A DNA stretch of 64,000 nt, from NCBI GenBank assembly GCA_934448295.1, contig CAKSEY010000007.1, positions 1 through 64,000 on the forward strand, read 5' to 3'. The stretch's first letter is position 1. Each line of letters begins with the position of its first letter. This stretch comes from an uncultured Oscillospiraceae bacterium. Its GTDB lineage: Bacteria; Bacillota; Clostridia; Oscillospirales; Ruminococcaceae. Below are positions 27,231-36,228 of the stretch, piece by piece. The position numbers and the translations under genes were made by a program. A model generated the notes under the pieces. The model worked only from the letters and a program-made list of their open reading frames with translations. It was not told where the DNA came from and did no database searches.

Positions 27231-27259
27231 TTGACCCGGAACTTTGCCAACTGTATAAT
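27231..27259 (+). promoter_or_regulatory. promoter of mntP
   Basis: TTGACC (27231-27236) and TATAAT (27254-27259) with 17 bases between. Only about 25 bases separate the start of transcription from the gene, so no manganese riboswitch fits. Confidence 0.75.
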
Positions 27260-27291
27260 AATGGTATAACTATTATTACAGGAGGTACGCA

Positions 27292-27855
27292 ATGGGGATA
27301 GCCGGAATAGTTCTTTTGGCGGCGGGGCTTTCAATGGACGCTTTCGCGGTATCGGTCTGCAAGGGGCTGGCACTGGGGAAGATACGTCTGAAGCATATGT
27401 GTATAGTCGGGGCGTGGTTCGGGGTATTCCAGGCAGGAATGCCGCTGCTTGGGTATCTGCTTGGAAGCGCATTCTCGCAGTTCGTTGAGAACATAGACCA
27501 CTGGATAGCCTGCGGGCTTCTGGTTATAATCGGCGGGAACATGATACGCGAGGCGCTTGACGGCGGGGAAGAACCCTTCCCGGACGCGTCGCTTTCACCG
27601 AAGAAAATGCTCATGCCCGCAGTTGCGACAAGCATTGACGCGCTGGCGGTGGGAGTTACGTTCGCATTTCTGGATGTTCCGGTGCTGCTGGCGGCTGGAA
27701 TTATCGGAACGGTAGCGTTCCTGTGTTCTGCGGCTGGCGTGAAGCTCGGCAGCGTCTGCGGCGCGAAGCACCGTTCAAAAGCGGAGATCGCCGGGGGAGC
27801 CGTGCTGATACTTCTTGGAATAAAAATACTGGCGGAGGGGCTAGGGTGGATCTGA
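27292..27855 (+). CDS. mntP: manganese efflux pump MntP
   Basis: 187 residues, six predicted membrane helices in two homologous halves. The paired acidic motifs LSMDAFAVS (N-terminal half) and TSIDALAVG (C-terminal half) are diagnostic of the family. It exports Mn2+ from the cytoplasm to limit toxicity. AGGAGG lies seven bases ahead of the ATG. It is followed at 35 bases by lrgA and may be co-transcribed. Confidence 0.92.
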   Translation: MGIAGIVLLAAGLSMDAFAVSVCKGLALGKIRLKHMCIVGAWFGVFQAGMPLLGYLLGSAFSQFVENIDHWIACGLLVIIGGNMIREALDGGEEPFPDASLSPKKMLMPAVATSIDALAVGVTFAFLDVPVLLAAGIIGTVAFLCSAAGVKLGSVCGAKHRSKAEIAGGAVLILLGIKILAEGLGWI

Positions 27856-27890
27856 AACCTTAAATAATACAGAGCAAAGGAAAGAGAAAA

Positions 27891-28259
27891 ATGAAGTACA
27901 TAAAACAATTCGGGATAATCCTGCTGATAACCTTTATCGGCGAGATCCTTCACGCGCTGCTGCCGATTCCCGTGCCTGCGGGGATTTACGGCATAATCCT
28001 GCTTTTCGCGGGGCTCCAGACCGGGGTGATTCCTCTGGCAGAGGTCAAGGACGCGTCAAAATTCCTTATCCAGATAATGCCGCTGATGTTTATTCCAGCC
28101 GCTGTCGGGCTTATCGACACATGGGAGATACTCGCGCCGTCATGGTGGCAGTTCCTGGTAGTGACCGTTGTTACAACGGTTGTGGTGTTGGCGGTTTCCG
28201 GACTTGTGACCCAGGCGGTTATCCGCGCGAAGAACAGAAAGGCAGGCGGGAATAAATGA
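27891..28259 (+). CDS. lrgA: LrgA/CidA-family holin-like membrane protein
   Basis: 122 residues, four predicted membrane helices; PVPAGIYGIILLFAGLQTGVI is the family core. Despite the holin-like description, family members act with LrgB in pyruvate or metabolite transport and in control of murein hydrolases. The stop overlaps the start of lrgB (ATGA), so the pair is translationally coupled. Confidence 0.88.
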   Translation: MKYIKQFGIILLITFIGEILHALLPIPVPAGIYGIILLFAGLQTGVIPLAEVKDASKFLIQIMPLMFIPAAVGLIDTWEILAPSWWQFLVVTVVTTVVVLAVSGLVTQAVIRAKNRKAGGNK

Positions 28260-28948
28260 GCGAATTCCTCTCAGAATCGGCGTATTTCGGCGTACTTATC
28301 AGCCTTGTTGCCTACTGGCTCGGGGCGATTCTGAAAAAGAAGTTCAAGTCGCCGCTTATTAATCCGCTGCTTATTTCGATAGTACTGACAATACCGGCGC
28401 TTATTGTGCTTCATATAGATTATGCTACCTACTATGATGGCGCCAAGTTCCTTTCCTGGCTGCTGACCCCCGCGACTGTCGCGCTTGCAGTCCCGCTGTA
28501 TGAGCAGTTCAGCCTGCTAAAGCACAATGCCGCTGCGGTTGCCGCCGGTATCATTTCCGGAGTTTTGTCCAGCCTGGGCAGCGTGCTGGGTCTTGCGGCA
28601 ATATTCGGGTTCTCGCACGAGGAGTACATCACGTTCCTGCCGAAGTCCATCACCACGGCGATAGGCATGGGCGTTTCGGAGGAACTGGGCGGTATAGTTT
28701 CCATCACAGCCGGAGTAATAATCATCACCGGAGTTCTCGGGAATATCCTCGGGGAGCTTGTGCTGAAGCTGTTCCGCATAAACGAGCCAGTCGCAAAGGG
28801 AATCGCGCTGGGCACCTCCGCCCACGCGATAGGCACAGCCAAAGCAATGGAGCTGGGCGAAGCCGAGGGCGCGATGAGCAGCCTGTCGATAGCGGTTTCC
28901 GGACTTATCACGGTCGCGGGCGCTGCGCTGTTCGCAAATTTCTATTGA
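28256..28948 (+). CDS. lrgB: LrgB-family membrane protein
   Basis: 230 residues with multiple membrane helices. Motif [17 protein letters not shown] and the later [20 protein letters not shown] are the most conserved parts of LrgB. It is the partner of the upstream LrgA in a membrane complex. A terminator follows at once. Confidence 0.92.
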   Translation: MSEFLSESAYFGVLISLVAYWLGAILKKKFKSPLINPLLISIVLTIPALIVLHIDYATYYDGAKFLSWLLTPATVALAVPLYEQFSLLKHNAAAVAAGIISGVLSSLGSVLGLAAIFGFSHEEYITFLPKSITTAIGMGVSEELGGIVSITAGVIIITGVLGNILGELVLKLFRINEPVAKGIALGTSAHAIGTAKAMELGEAEGAMSSLSIAVSGLITVAGAALFANFY

Positions 28949-28955
28949 TACCAAA

Positions 28956-28982
28956 AAACCGACTTCCGTGAGAAGCCGGTTT
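28956..28982 (+). terminator. terminator after lrgB
   Basis: AAACCGACTTC and GAAGCCGGTTT pair with one mismatch around five bases, followed by TTATTTTTT. The oncoming GGDEF/EAL gene ends just beyond, so it may serve both. Confidence 0.85.
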
Positions 28983-28988
28983 TATTTT

Positions 28989-30674
28989 TTAGCAGGCACG
29001 GAGATAATCCAGCCGTTTTTCGAATTCGCTCACCGGAAGCGGCTTGTCGAAGTAGAAGCCCTGGGCGAGATAGCATTTGCACTCCAGCAGCAGCTTGACC
29101 TGAGCCTTTGTTTCCACGCCCTCGACCAGACATTCCAGCCCGAGATCCTGCGACATGGTGATTATATGGCGGAGCATCTTGACCTTTGTGGGATCCTGCT
29201 TTTCCTCCATGTCCGGCAGGAAGCTCTTGTCGATTTTAAGAACGTTCCACGGCATTTCCCGGATAAGATTCAGCGAAGAATAGCCGATACCGAAATCGTC
29301 CACGGAGGTGCTGATCCCCTGGTCGCGCAGACCGTTCACTATTTTCTTGAGCTCAACGTAGTCAACGTCCGTGGTGGTTTCGGTAAGCTCAATTTCAATG
29401 TATTCATGCGGAACATTGTGCTTGTCCACCGTCTGGAGAATGCTTTCAAGCAGATCCTGGTCGCCAAGGTGAAGCCTTGAAAGGTTGACTGAAACCTTGA
29501 CCACCCTGCGCCCCTCGTCCAGCCATCTGCGGATATCGCTGCAAACGTGATCCAGCATATAAAAGTCCAGGGTGCATATTGCCTTGCTGCCCTCCAGCAC
29601 CGGAATAAAATCCCCGGGCGGGACGATTTTCCCGTCCCTGTACCAGCGGCAGAGCGCCTCTGCGCCGGCAAGCTCGTTGCTTTCAAGCTGCGTTTTCGGC
29701 TGGTAGTAGACGTGAAATTCCTCGTCCCTTATCGCCTTTGGGAAGATATCTTCGATTTCCTTGATTTTCTCCTGCTGGCGCATGATGTGCTCGTCATAGA
29801 AAAGGAAATCCCGCTTGTATACGGTTCTTGCAAGCTGTATCGCCGTGCTTACCTTGTCCATGACTTCAGTTTCGGTTTCGGTGCTTTCTGCGGGGATCAG
29901 ATAGCAGCCGGCGGTCGTGGAAACGTTCACCTTGTCGGCGCTGCTGTCATAGATCACGGCGGTGCCTGAAAGGTAGTTCTGTATGAACGGAAGATTGTCC
30001 TTCCTGAACAGCATCACGAAATTGTCCCCGCCAAGCCTGCAAATACATTCCTCGTAATGGAGACGCTCCTGCAATCCGCCGATGAAGCCCCTGAGGGCGC
30101 AGTTTGCCATTTCGCGCCCTATGTGCTCGTTTATTGCTGAGAATCTGCGCAGATTGAAGTATACAACGCCGAAGCCGCCAAGCTCGCCCTTTTCAATGAG
30201 CGAACGCATTGTTGACAGGAAAAACGGCAGGGAATACACCCCGAGATTCGCGTCCTGGACGGTCATTTCCCGGGCTAGCTTAAGCGCGTAGTTCCTGTCC
30301 CCCATAATGAATATGAGGTTCTTCAGCACGTTTATTTGTTTAAGCTCCTGGTCAGTCCAGTCCGGGGAATCTTTGTCCGCGTAAACGGTGTACACCGCAG
30401 TTCCCGCCTCGGTGGTTGAAAGCGCGGCTTCTCCCGTAAGAACGCGGTTTCTGTCGTAATTTCCGCTGTCGTAATATACATACGGCGCGTTCACGTTATT
30501 TTTGAGCATACCCGATGTGCTCCTTATAGAAGCCTCAAGCCTGCCGATATGCAGAAATGCGCAAAGCGGTTTCAGAAGCTCCAGAAACTCAGGCGCGCGG
30601 AATTCTCTGATTTTTTCACTCTTGCATATGAATTCATTTGTCAGTTCGATATATTTTCTGCTGTCGAATCCCAT
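28989..30674 (-). CDS. cyclic-di-GMP phosphodiesterase with degenerate GGDEF domain
   Basis: 561 residues, cytosolic. An N-terminal GAF-like region precedes a GGDEF domain whose signature reads GGDNF (about 215-219), so diguanylate cyclase activity is doubtful; it may bind GTP as an activator. The EAL domain is complete: EAL at 339-341, then VSVNLS, EIELTET, SVDDFGIGYSS, LKIDKSF, LVEGVET and AQGF, covering the metal ligands and the catalytic Glu. It should hydrolyse c-di-GMP. It is a single gene with no sensor membrane segment. Confidence 0.9.
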   Translation of the reverse strand: MGFDSRKYIELTNEFICKSEKIREFRAPEFLELLKPLCAFLHIGRLEASIRSTSGMLKNNVNAPYVYYDSGNYDRNRVLTGEAALSTTEAGTAVYTVYADKDSPDWTDQELKQINVLKNLIFIMGDRNYALKLAREMTVQDANLGVYSLPFFLSTMRSLIEKGELGGFGVVYFNLRRFSAINEHIGREMANCALRGFIGGLQERLHYEECICRLGGDNFVMLFRKDNLPFIQNYLSGTAVIYDSSADKVNVSTTAGCYLIPAESTETETEVMDKVSTAIQLARTVYKRDFLFYDEHIMRQQEKIKEIEDIFPKAIRDEEFHVYYQPKTQLESNELAGAEALCRWYRDGKIVPPGDFIPVLEGSKAICTLDFYMLDHVCSDIRRWLDEGRRVVKVSVNLSRLHLGDQDLLESILQTVDKHNVPHEYIEIELTETTTDVDYVELKKIVNGLRDQGISTSVDDFGIGYSSLNLIREMPWNVLKIDKSFLPDMEEKQDPTKVKMLRHIITMSQDLGLECLVEGVETKAQVKLLLECKCYLAQGFYFDKPLPVSEFEKRLDYLRAC

Positions 30675-30941
30675 CAGAGTGCTCCTTCCTTATATGTTTT
30701 GTTATATTTATGTAAAATTATATAGTTTAGATTATTTACCAAATAACATTGTATCATTTTTGGACTTCTTTGTCAAGTCATGCGTTCACGAAAATTGCTT
30801 AACATATTCAATGATTGTGCCATTTTTACTAAATGAGTTCTTTTGCCGCCAAAACAGCATTTTTTTGACCAAAACCTATTGTAATTTCAGGCGGAATGTG
30901 ATAAAATAATATTAGTTATGAGTTGTAAAGGCGGTGAAATT

Positions 30942-31025
30942 ATGAGCGCAGACCCTGGCTTATGTCGAAGTTGCAGTTACAGAAAACATCAGCAGGAGAC
31001 GCGCCCCAACAGTCTCCTGCGCTGA
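30942..31025 (+). CDS. possible leader peptide upstream of corA
   Basis: 27 codons with an AAAGGCGGTG ribosome site. The peptide begins MSADPGLCRSC and is otherwise basic. It ends one base before an ATG in the corA frame. A perfect nine-base hairpin (GCAGGAGAC 30992-31000 with GTCTCCTGC 31012-31020) lies inside its last codons, an arrangement used in translation-dependent control of magnesium transporters. A second overlapping frame from 30962 ends CARCAGTREC. Whether either is made is uncertain. Confidence 0.3.
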   Translation: MSADPGLCRSCSYRKHQQETRPNSLLR

Positions 31026-31062
31026 AATGCGCCCGCTGTGCGGGAACAAGGGAGTGCTGAAT

Positions 31063-32010
31063 TTGGTAAAATATTACAGAAACATTGAAACGCACCTGTG
31101 CGAGATAGAAAAGGCAGAGCCTGGCTGCTGGATATCCGTCATAAATCCTACTGAAACCGAGATATCCGACCTTGAGGACGACCTCGGGATCGACAGGGAT
31201 TACGTCCGCGCCGCACTGGACGAGGAGGAGCCATCGCGAATCGAAAGCGACGACGGCGTGACCCTGATAGTCGTTGACTACCCGGTTGCTGAAACGGACA
31301 ACAACCCCGACCGCACGCTGCTGTATTCCACTACGCCTATGTCCATAATCATCACTGATAAGAATGTCGTGACCGTAAGCGCGAAGGAAAACTCCGTTGT
31401 CGAGGACATCGCCAAGGGCGTTGTAAAGGGGATTCAGACGAATCTCAAAACGCGTTTTGTGTTCTCAATACTGCTGCGTATCGCCGCAAGATACCTGCAA
31501 TACCTGAAACAGATCGACAAGATACAGACTTACGTTGAGGGGACTCTGCACAAATCCATGCACAACAAGGGGCTGATCCAGCTTCTCGGGCTGGAGAAGT
31601 CGCTGGTATTCTTTTCTACCTCGCTCAAAGCCAATGAGGCTGTGCTGGAAAAGCTCATGCGCGGCCGTTTCATCAAGCTCTATGAGGAAGATCAGGATCT
31701 GCTTGATGATGTGCTTATCGAAGTCCGCCAGGCGATAGAGATGACGAACATCTATTCAAACATTCTTTCGACCACGATGGATACATTCGCGAGCATAATT
31801 TCGAACAACCTGAATATCGTCATGAAGCGCATGACTACGCTGACGATAATCATAGCGGTCCCGACTATCGTGTTCAGCTTTTACGGAATGAACCTGAACG
31901 AAGCCGCGAACGGGCTTCCGCTGGCAAACGTGTGGTTCCCGCTGGTACTTAGCCTTGGACTTGCGATCCTAGTCGGTTTCATAATCAATATCACGCAGAA
32001 ATTTAAATAA
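31063..32010 (+). CDS. corA: CorA-family divalent metal transporter
   Basis: 315 residues from TTG 31063, which has AAGGGAG at good spacing; ATG 31027 lacks a ribosome site. A large cytoplasmic alpha/beta domain with the long stalk helix precedes two C-terminal membrane helices, joined by the selectivity motif YGMNL after the first. It forms a pentameric Mg2+ (or Co2+/Ni2+) channel. A structured leader with a possible short peptide lies upstream. Confidence 0.9.
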   Translation: MVKYYRNIETHLCEIEKAEPGCWISVINPTETEISDLEDDLGIDRDYVRAALDEEEPSRIESDDGVTLIVVDYPVAETDNNPDRTLLYSTTPMSIIITDKNVVTVSAKENSVVEDIAKGVVKGIQTNLKTRFVFSILLRIAARYLQYLKQIDKIQTYVEGTLHKSMHNKGLIQLLGLEKSLVFFSTSLKANEAVLEKLMRGRFIKLYEEDQDLLDDVLIEVRQAIEMTNIYSNILSTTMDTFASIISNNLNIVMKRMTTLTIIIAVPTIVFSFYGMNLNEAANGLPLANVWFPLVLSLGLAILVGFIINITQKFK

Positions 32011-32017
32011 TATAAAG

Positions 32018-32041
32018 GGAGAACGCTCGGAGGTGTTCTCC
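32018..32041 (+). terminator. hairpin after corA
   Basis: GGAGAAC (32018-32024) pairs with GTTCTCC (32035-32041), followed by TATTTAATT. The U-tract is weak. Confidence 0.5.
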
Positions 32042-32067
32042 TATTTAATTAGTGAAAATACACAAAA

Positions 32068-32091
32068 ATCCCCCCGGTTGCCCGGAGGGAT
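32068..32091 (-). terminator. terminator of the alcohol dehydrogenase gene
   Basis: ATCCCTCCGG and CCGGGGGGAT pair around GCAA on the minus strand and are followed by TTTTTG. Confidence 0.85.
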
Positions 32092-32114
32092 AATTTGCTT
32101 TATGTAGGAGATTA

Positions 32115-33332
32115 TCAGAAATCAACCTCAGTGTCGTAGTAGCAGCACTTGAGCAGCTTCTCCATTTCCTCGGGGGAAGGCTGACGGGGGTTGGAACCCG
32201 TGCATGCGTCTGCGATAGCGTTTACTGCGATAGAGGGCAGTCTCTCAAGGAATACGTTCTCAGGAACGAAGCCCTGCTCTGTGGGATAGCTGTCTGCGCC
32301 GTAGTTCTTGATGCAGTGCGGGATCTTCAGAGCGTCGTTCATGCCGCGCAGGTACTTGATGAGGGAAGCGATCTTCTCGTCGTCGTTAGCGCCGTCAAGG
32401 TGCATGTAGTCAGCAATCACGCCGTAGCGCTTCTTAGCCTCGGGATCCTTGGCATTGAATGCGATGACCTTCGGCAGATACATAGCGTTTGCAGCACCGT
32501 GAATGATGTGTGCGCCGTAATCCTGGAAGATAGCGCCGGTCTTGTGAGCCATGGAGTGAACGATACCAAGCAGAGCGTTTGAGAACGCCATACCAGCCAT
32601 GCACTGTGCATTGTGCATTCTTGCGCGGGCAGCCATGTCGCCGTTGTAGGACTTAACGAGGTCAGCCTGGATCATCTCAATAGCGTGGATAGCCAGAGCG
32701 TCTGTGAAGTCGCAGTGAGCGGTGGAAACATAAGCCTCGATAGCGTGGGTCATAGCGTCCATACCGGTATGAGCCGTCAGCTTCTGGGGCATAGTCTCAG
32801 CCAGGTCGGAGTCAACGATAGCCACATCGGGAGTGATCTCAAAGTCAGCGATAGGATACTTGATACCCTTGTCGTAGTCTGTGATGATGGAGAATGCGGT
32901 AACCTCGGTAGCTGTGCCGGAGGTGGAAGGAATAGCGCAGAAATGTGCTTTCTTTCTCAGCTCAGGGATACCGAATACCTTGCACATATCCTCAAAGGTA
33001 CATTCCGGATACTCGTACTTGATCCACATTGCCTTAGCGGCGTCGATAGGAGAGCCGCCGCCCATTGCTACGATCCAGTCAGGCTGGAAATCGAGCATCT
33101 TCTGTGCGCCGTTCATTACTGTTGTAACGGAAGGATCAGGCTCAACACCGTCGATGATCATTACTTCAAAGCCAGCTTCCTTCAGGTAATTCTCAGCCTT
33201 GTCGAGGAAGCCGAAGCGCTTCATGGAGCCGCCGCCTACAACGATAACCGCCTTCTTGCCCTTCAGAGCCTTCAGGTTCTCAAGCGCGCCCTTTCCATGA
33301 TAGACATCTCTCGGTAAAGTAAATCTAGCCAT
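32115..33332 (-). CDS. iron-containing alcohol dehydrogenase
   Basis: 405 residues from the ATG at 33332; the ATG 18 bases earlier overlaps the GGAGG site and is not used. The NAD(P)-binding motif GGGSPIDAAKAMW is near residue 95. The metal His residues lie in MAHKTGAIF and HIIHGAANAMY, after HTGMDAMTHAIEAYVS. It belongs to the group III Fe-ADH family and should reduce aldehydes to alcohols (fermentative ethanol or butanol-type reaction) in the cytoplasm. The gene is monocistronic and flanked by its own promoter and terminator. Confidence 0.93.
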   Translation of the reverse strand: MARFTLPRDVYHGKGALENLKALKGKKAVIVVGGGSMKRFGFLDKAENYLKEAGFEVMIIDGVEPDPSVTTVMNGAQKMLDFQPDWIVAMGGGSPIDAAKAMWIKYEYPECTFEDMCKVFGIPELRKKAHFCAIPSTSGTATEVTAFSIITDYDKGIKYPIADFEITPDVAIVDSDLAETMPQKLTAHTGMDAMTHAIEAYVSTAHCDFTDALAIHAIEMIQADLVKSYNGDMAARARMHNAQCMAGMAFSNALLGIVHSMAHKTGAIFQDYGAHIIHGAANAMYLPKVIAFNAKDPEAKKRYGVIADYMHLDGANDDEKIASLIKYLRGMNDALKIPHCIKNYGADSYPTEQGFVPENVFLERLPSIAVNAIADACTGSNPRQPSPEEMEKLLKCCYYDTEVDF

Positions 33333-33350
33333 AATGATTTGTACCTCCAT

Positions 33351-33400
33351 TTGTGAAAATGTTGTGAAAAACCGCCAGAAATCTTGAACAAATCCGTGCG
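33351..33400 (-). promoter_or_regulatory. hairpin in the adh leader
   Basis: AAACCGC and GCGGTTT (outer arms near 33368-33402) can pair across about 22 bases between the promoter and the gene, with TTTTC on the gene-proximal side. It could be a weak attenuator or only a 5' stability element. Confidence 0.3.
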
Positions 33401-33415
33401 GTTTTTATTGATTTT

Positions 33416-33444
33416 ATTATAACACCACTTATCCGGATTGTGAA
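33416..33444 (-). promoter_or_regulatory. promoter of the alcohol dehydrogenase gene
   Basis: TTCACA (33444-33439) and TATAAT (33421-33416) on the minus strand with 17 bases between. The flanks are AT-rich, with TTGTGAAAT/GTTAAATTTCAC-like segments, but no clear Rex operator. The rest of 33333-33586 holds no gene. Confidence 0.6.
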
Positions 33445-33586
33445 ATGTTTAATTTGGATAACATATATTCTTTTTTGGCATAATGCACACTCCGGAAAAT
33501 TTTTATTAAATGTTTTAGTTAAATTTCACCAAACCAACACAGTGCTGACCTGAAAAATTCACGCCGCAGCGTCTTAAAACAGAAAA

Positions 33587-33608
33587 CAGCCGCCCCAACG
33601 GACGACTG
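33587..33608 (-). terminator. terminator of the ydbC-phosphoesterase pair
   Basis: A nine-base stem including G-T pairs (33587-33595 with 33600-33608) is followed on the minus strand by TTTTCTGTTTT. Confidence 0.8.
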
Positions 33609-33646
33609 CCTGTCTGAAAATTAACATCCTTATTTCTGGCGGGGTA

Positions 33647-33883
33647 TCACTCGAAGCTGTCCTCTTCATCGCGGGCATTGAACAGCTCAACGAGCTGCTG
33701 CATTTCCTCCTCAGTCATGGAGATCCCCTTGCTCATGCGGGTGTGGTCTGCGTTCCAGTCGCGGATATCGTACTTGGGCTCGCGGTCGTTCCAGCTAACG
33801 AGGTTCAGCTCTCTTGTCCAGCCCTTTGCGTTCTCAGAGATAACGCCCAGTTCCTTGGTGATCTTGAATGTGATTTCTGCCAT
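33647..33883 (-). CDS. YdbC/PC4-like single-stranded nucleic-acid binding protein
   Basis: 78 residues from the ATG at 33883 (AAGGAG seven bases upstream). The sequence GWTRELNLVSWNDREPKYDI then RDWNADHTRMSKGISM is the YdbC family, bacterial relatives of the eukaryotic coactivator PC4, which bind single-stranded DNA. The cellular role is poorly defined. It starts one base after the end of the phosphoesterase gene. Confidence 0.88.
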   Translation of the reverse strand: MAEITFKITKELGVISENAKGWTRELNLVSWNDREPKYDIRDWNADHTRMSKGISMTEEEMQQLVELFNARDEEDSFE

Positions 33884-33884
33884 T

Positions 33885-34616
33885 TCAGTTCTCCTTATCA
33901 TCTGTTTTCTCCGGGGACTTGCGTGCCCGGTGCTTTTTGATCTTCGTATCGTCAGCGACCACGATATGGTCGTAAACTGCGTAGTATTTCGGCGGTATCA
34001 GCTTGTTCAGGTGGAGCTTTCCGAAGAACCACCGCCCGAAGTCCAGCCGCTCGTACACGTCGTTCAAATAGGTGTTTATGTGGTTTCTGTCGCCGCTGTT
34101 GTGGTCGAGGAAGTCGTGGAGCTTTGACGGCGGCTCGTATGTCACCACGATATCCACCCTGTTTCCCGCCTGTTCAAGATTGCGGAGTCCCTCTTCGAGC
34201 TCGTGTTCCGAGGGGATTTCGCGCCGCCACCAGTTTTCGCCCTCGACAAGCTCAACGGTGGTATCGTCGCTCTGACCGCCGCCGAATGCGAACACGGTCT
34301 TTTCAGCTATCTCGAACACCTGTCCGCGCATGAGCTGCCGCAGCCTGCCGGAAATGGGACGCGTCTTTCCGCCGCACCATTCCTCAACGGGGTAGTCCTC
34401 CAGCAGATCGTAGTTATCGTGCGAGCCCTCCACGAAAAGCACGTTGTAGCGCAGCTTCCCGATTTTTTTGAGCAGCTTCCTTTCCTTTGCGGAGCCGTCC
34501 CAGATAAAGCCGAAATCCCCGCAGACTATCAGCGCGTCGTTCTTCCGGAGTTTGCGGAGCATAGGCGACTTGAAACGCGTGAAGTCCCCGTGAATATCTC
34601 CGGTTATGTAAATCAT
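33885..34616 (-). CDS. metallophosphoesterase
   Basis: 243 residues. The calcineurin-like motifs appear in order: DIHGD, CGDFGF, and GSHDNYD in place of the usual GNHD. Distal His residues are less clear, with HLNK and YDHIVV as candidates. It is a soluble phosphoesterase of unknown substrate. The Asn-to-Ser change at the active site is noteworthy, because that Asn normally binds the second metal. It forms a two-gene unit with ydbC. Confidence 0.8.
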   Translation of the reverse strand: MIYITGDIHGDFTRFKSPMLRKLRKNDALIVCGDFGFIWDGSAKERKLLKKIGKLRYNVLFVEGSHDNYDLLEDYPVEEWCGGKTRPISGRLRQLMRGQVFEIAEKTVFAFGGGQSDDTTVELVEGENWWRREIPSEHELEEGLRNLEQAGNRVDIVVTYEPPSKLHDFLDHNSGDRNHINTYLNDVYERLDFGRWFFGKLHLNKLIPPKYYAVYDHIVVADDTKIKKHRARKSPEKTDDKEN

Positions 34617-34772
34617 TGAATGTCCTCCCGTCGCAGCCGAAAAATTAAAATTCGGTTACAATTTGCAAAAAGCCCTTTACAATCAGCGCCAGATTCGGTA
34701 TAATTATAAAGAAAGCCTGAGCGGCATAAGCCGCCTCTATATATAATAACGCATTACGGGAGATTTGTCTAT

Positions 34773-36227
34773 ATGCGAAAAGCAAAAATTTTTTCAGTAT
34801 TTATGTCAATAATTTTACTATGCAGCGTTTTCGGCGGGAGTTTCAGCGCTTTTGCAGCGTTCACGCCGAAATTTGCCCTGCACAGCGAGGGCGTGTACAT
34901 GGTGAACCTCGACACCGGAATAGTCATTGTTTCCAAGAATGCCGACAAGCAGTTCACGCCGGCTTCAACGACCAAGATAATGACCGCGCTTATCGCCCTT
35001 GAAAACGTCAAGGATTTTGACCAGTATGTTTCAGTGACGTCAGAGGCTATGAATGAGTTCGGCAGCGGAAATCCGAACTACTCAGGGCCTTCCACCGCCG
35101 ATATCTGGGCGGGGCAGGAGAATGTCACCTACTGGGACTGCCTATACGCGCTTATGCTTCCCTCGGCGTGCGAAGCCGGAAATATCCTCGCGCTGAACAT
35201 CGCGGGCAGCATTTCGGATTTCGTGGACATGATGAACATGAAAGCGGCTCAGATAGGCTGCACCGGAACACACTTCGCGAACACCCACGGTCTGTATTCC
35301 AAGGATAATTACACAACCCCAAAGGATCTGTACCTTATCACAAAGTACGCGATTGATAATTTCCCCGGCTTCATGAAGATATGCAGCACCACCGATTACA
35401 AAATGCCGCCGAACAAAAACAATCCGGACGGATATTACATTAATACCACAAACAAGCTCATGGTGGACGGAAACTATTACTATGAGGGCGTTCAGGGCGT
35501 AAAGACCGGAAGCATCGACGAGTATTACGAGTACAAAGACGGCGCGTGGGACACCGCAGATCCTCTGCCGGGTTCAATGGCGCTCGTTTCCACCTGCCAG
35601 AAAAAGGGGAGCGACGGGCGCGGCTATCATTACATGATAGTTTCCCTCGGCGCGCCGTTCTTTGATGAAAACGGCGAGAAATCCAACTATTCGTTCAAGG
35701 ATCACATCGCGCTGTACGACTGGGCTTACAACGAGTTTGTCTACACCAATATAGTCAAGGCGAACGAGCAGGTGACCCAGGTGGACGTAAGCCAGGGCAA
35801 GGACGCCGACAAGGTGGGCGTCTGCGCTGCCGAGGACTACTACACGCTGCTTGAAAAGAGCCTGAACAAGACCACCGTTTCCAAGGAAATAAAGCTCTAC
35901 CCGGAGCGCGTGCCCGTGCAGGCTCCGCAGAACAAGGGCTACGAGGTCGGCGAGCTGGAGCTTAAGCTGAATGATGAAACGCTCACAACGGTGAAGCTCA
36001 TAACGGAATCCGACATAGAGATAGACGCGACTGAATTCTACCTGGAGAAGATAAAGCAGATAATCGCAAACCCCATGTTCAAGGTGATAGTCGGGCTGTG
36101 CGTCGTGGAGATAATACTCGCGATAGTGACCCATCAGCTAAAGCTGAATTACCGCCGCAAGGTCGCGGAGATGAACCGCCGCCGCAGGATAAATCCGACC
36201 CCGGCAAAGAAAAAAGGAAAGTGGTAA
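34773..36227 (+). CDS. D-alanyl-D-alanine carboxypeptidase, peptidase S11 family
   Basis: 484 residues with an N-terminal signal peptide (about 1-28), the catalytic S65-T-T-K68 motif in ASTTKIM, second motif S131-A-C in LPSACEAGN and K244-T-G in VKTGS. A C-terminal membrane helix (about 430-455) and basic tail anchor it. It trims the terminal D-Ala from peptidoglycan pentapeptides on the outer face of the membrane. The second motif has Cys where family members usually have Asn. It is followed by rlmH after one base, so the two share a transcript. Confidence 0.9.
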   Translation: MRKAKIFSVFMSIILLCSVFGGSFSAFAAFTPKFALHSEGVYMVNLDTGIVIVSKNADKQFTPASTTKIMTALIALENVKDFDQYVSVTSEAMNEFGSGNPNYSGPSTADIWAGQENVTYWDCLYALMLPSACEAGNILALNIAGSISDFVDMMNMKAAQIGCTGTHFANTHGLYSKDNYTTPKDLYLITKYAIDNFPGFMKICSTTDYKMPPNKNNPDGYYINTTNKLMVDGNYYYEGVQGVKTGSIDEYYEYKDGAWDTADPLPGSMALVSTCQKKGSDGRGYHYMIVSLGAPFFDENGEKSNYSFKDHIALYDWAYNEFVYTNIVKANEQVTQVDVSQGKDADKVGVCAAEDYYTLLEKSLNKTTVSKEIKLYPERVPVQAPQNKGYEVGELELKLNDETLTTVKLITESDIEIDATEFYLEKIKQIIANPMFKVIVGLCVVEIILAIVTHQLKLNYRRKVAEMNRRRRINPTPAKKKGKW

Positions 36228-36228
36228 T

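Noticed and set aside
27237..27291. Manganese riboswitch for mntP
   Set aside because: The promoter leaves only a very short leader.
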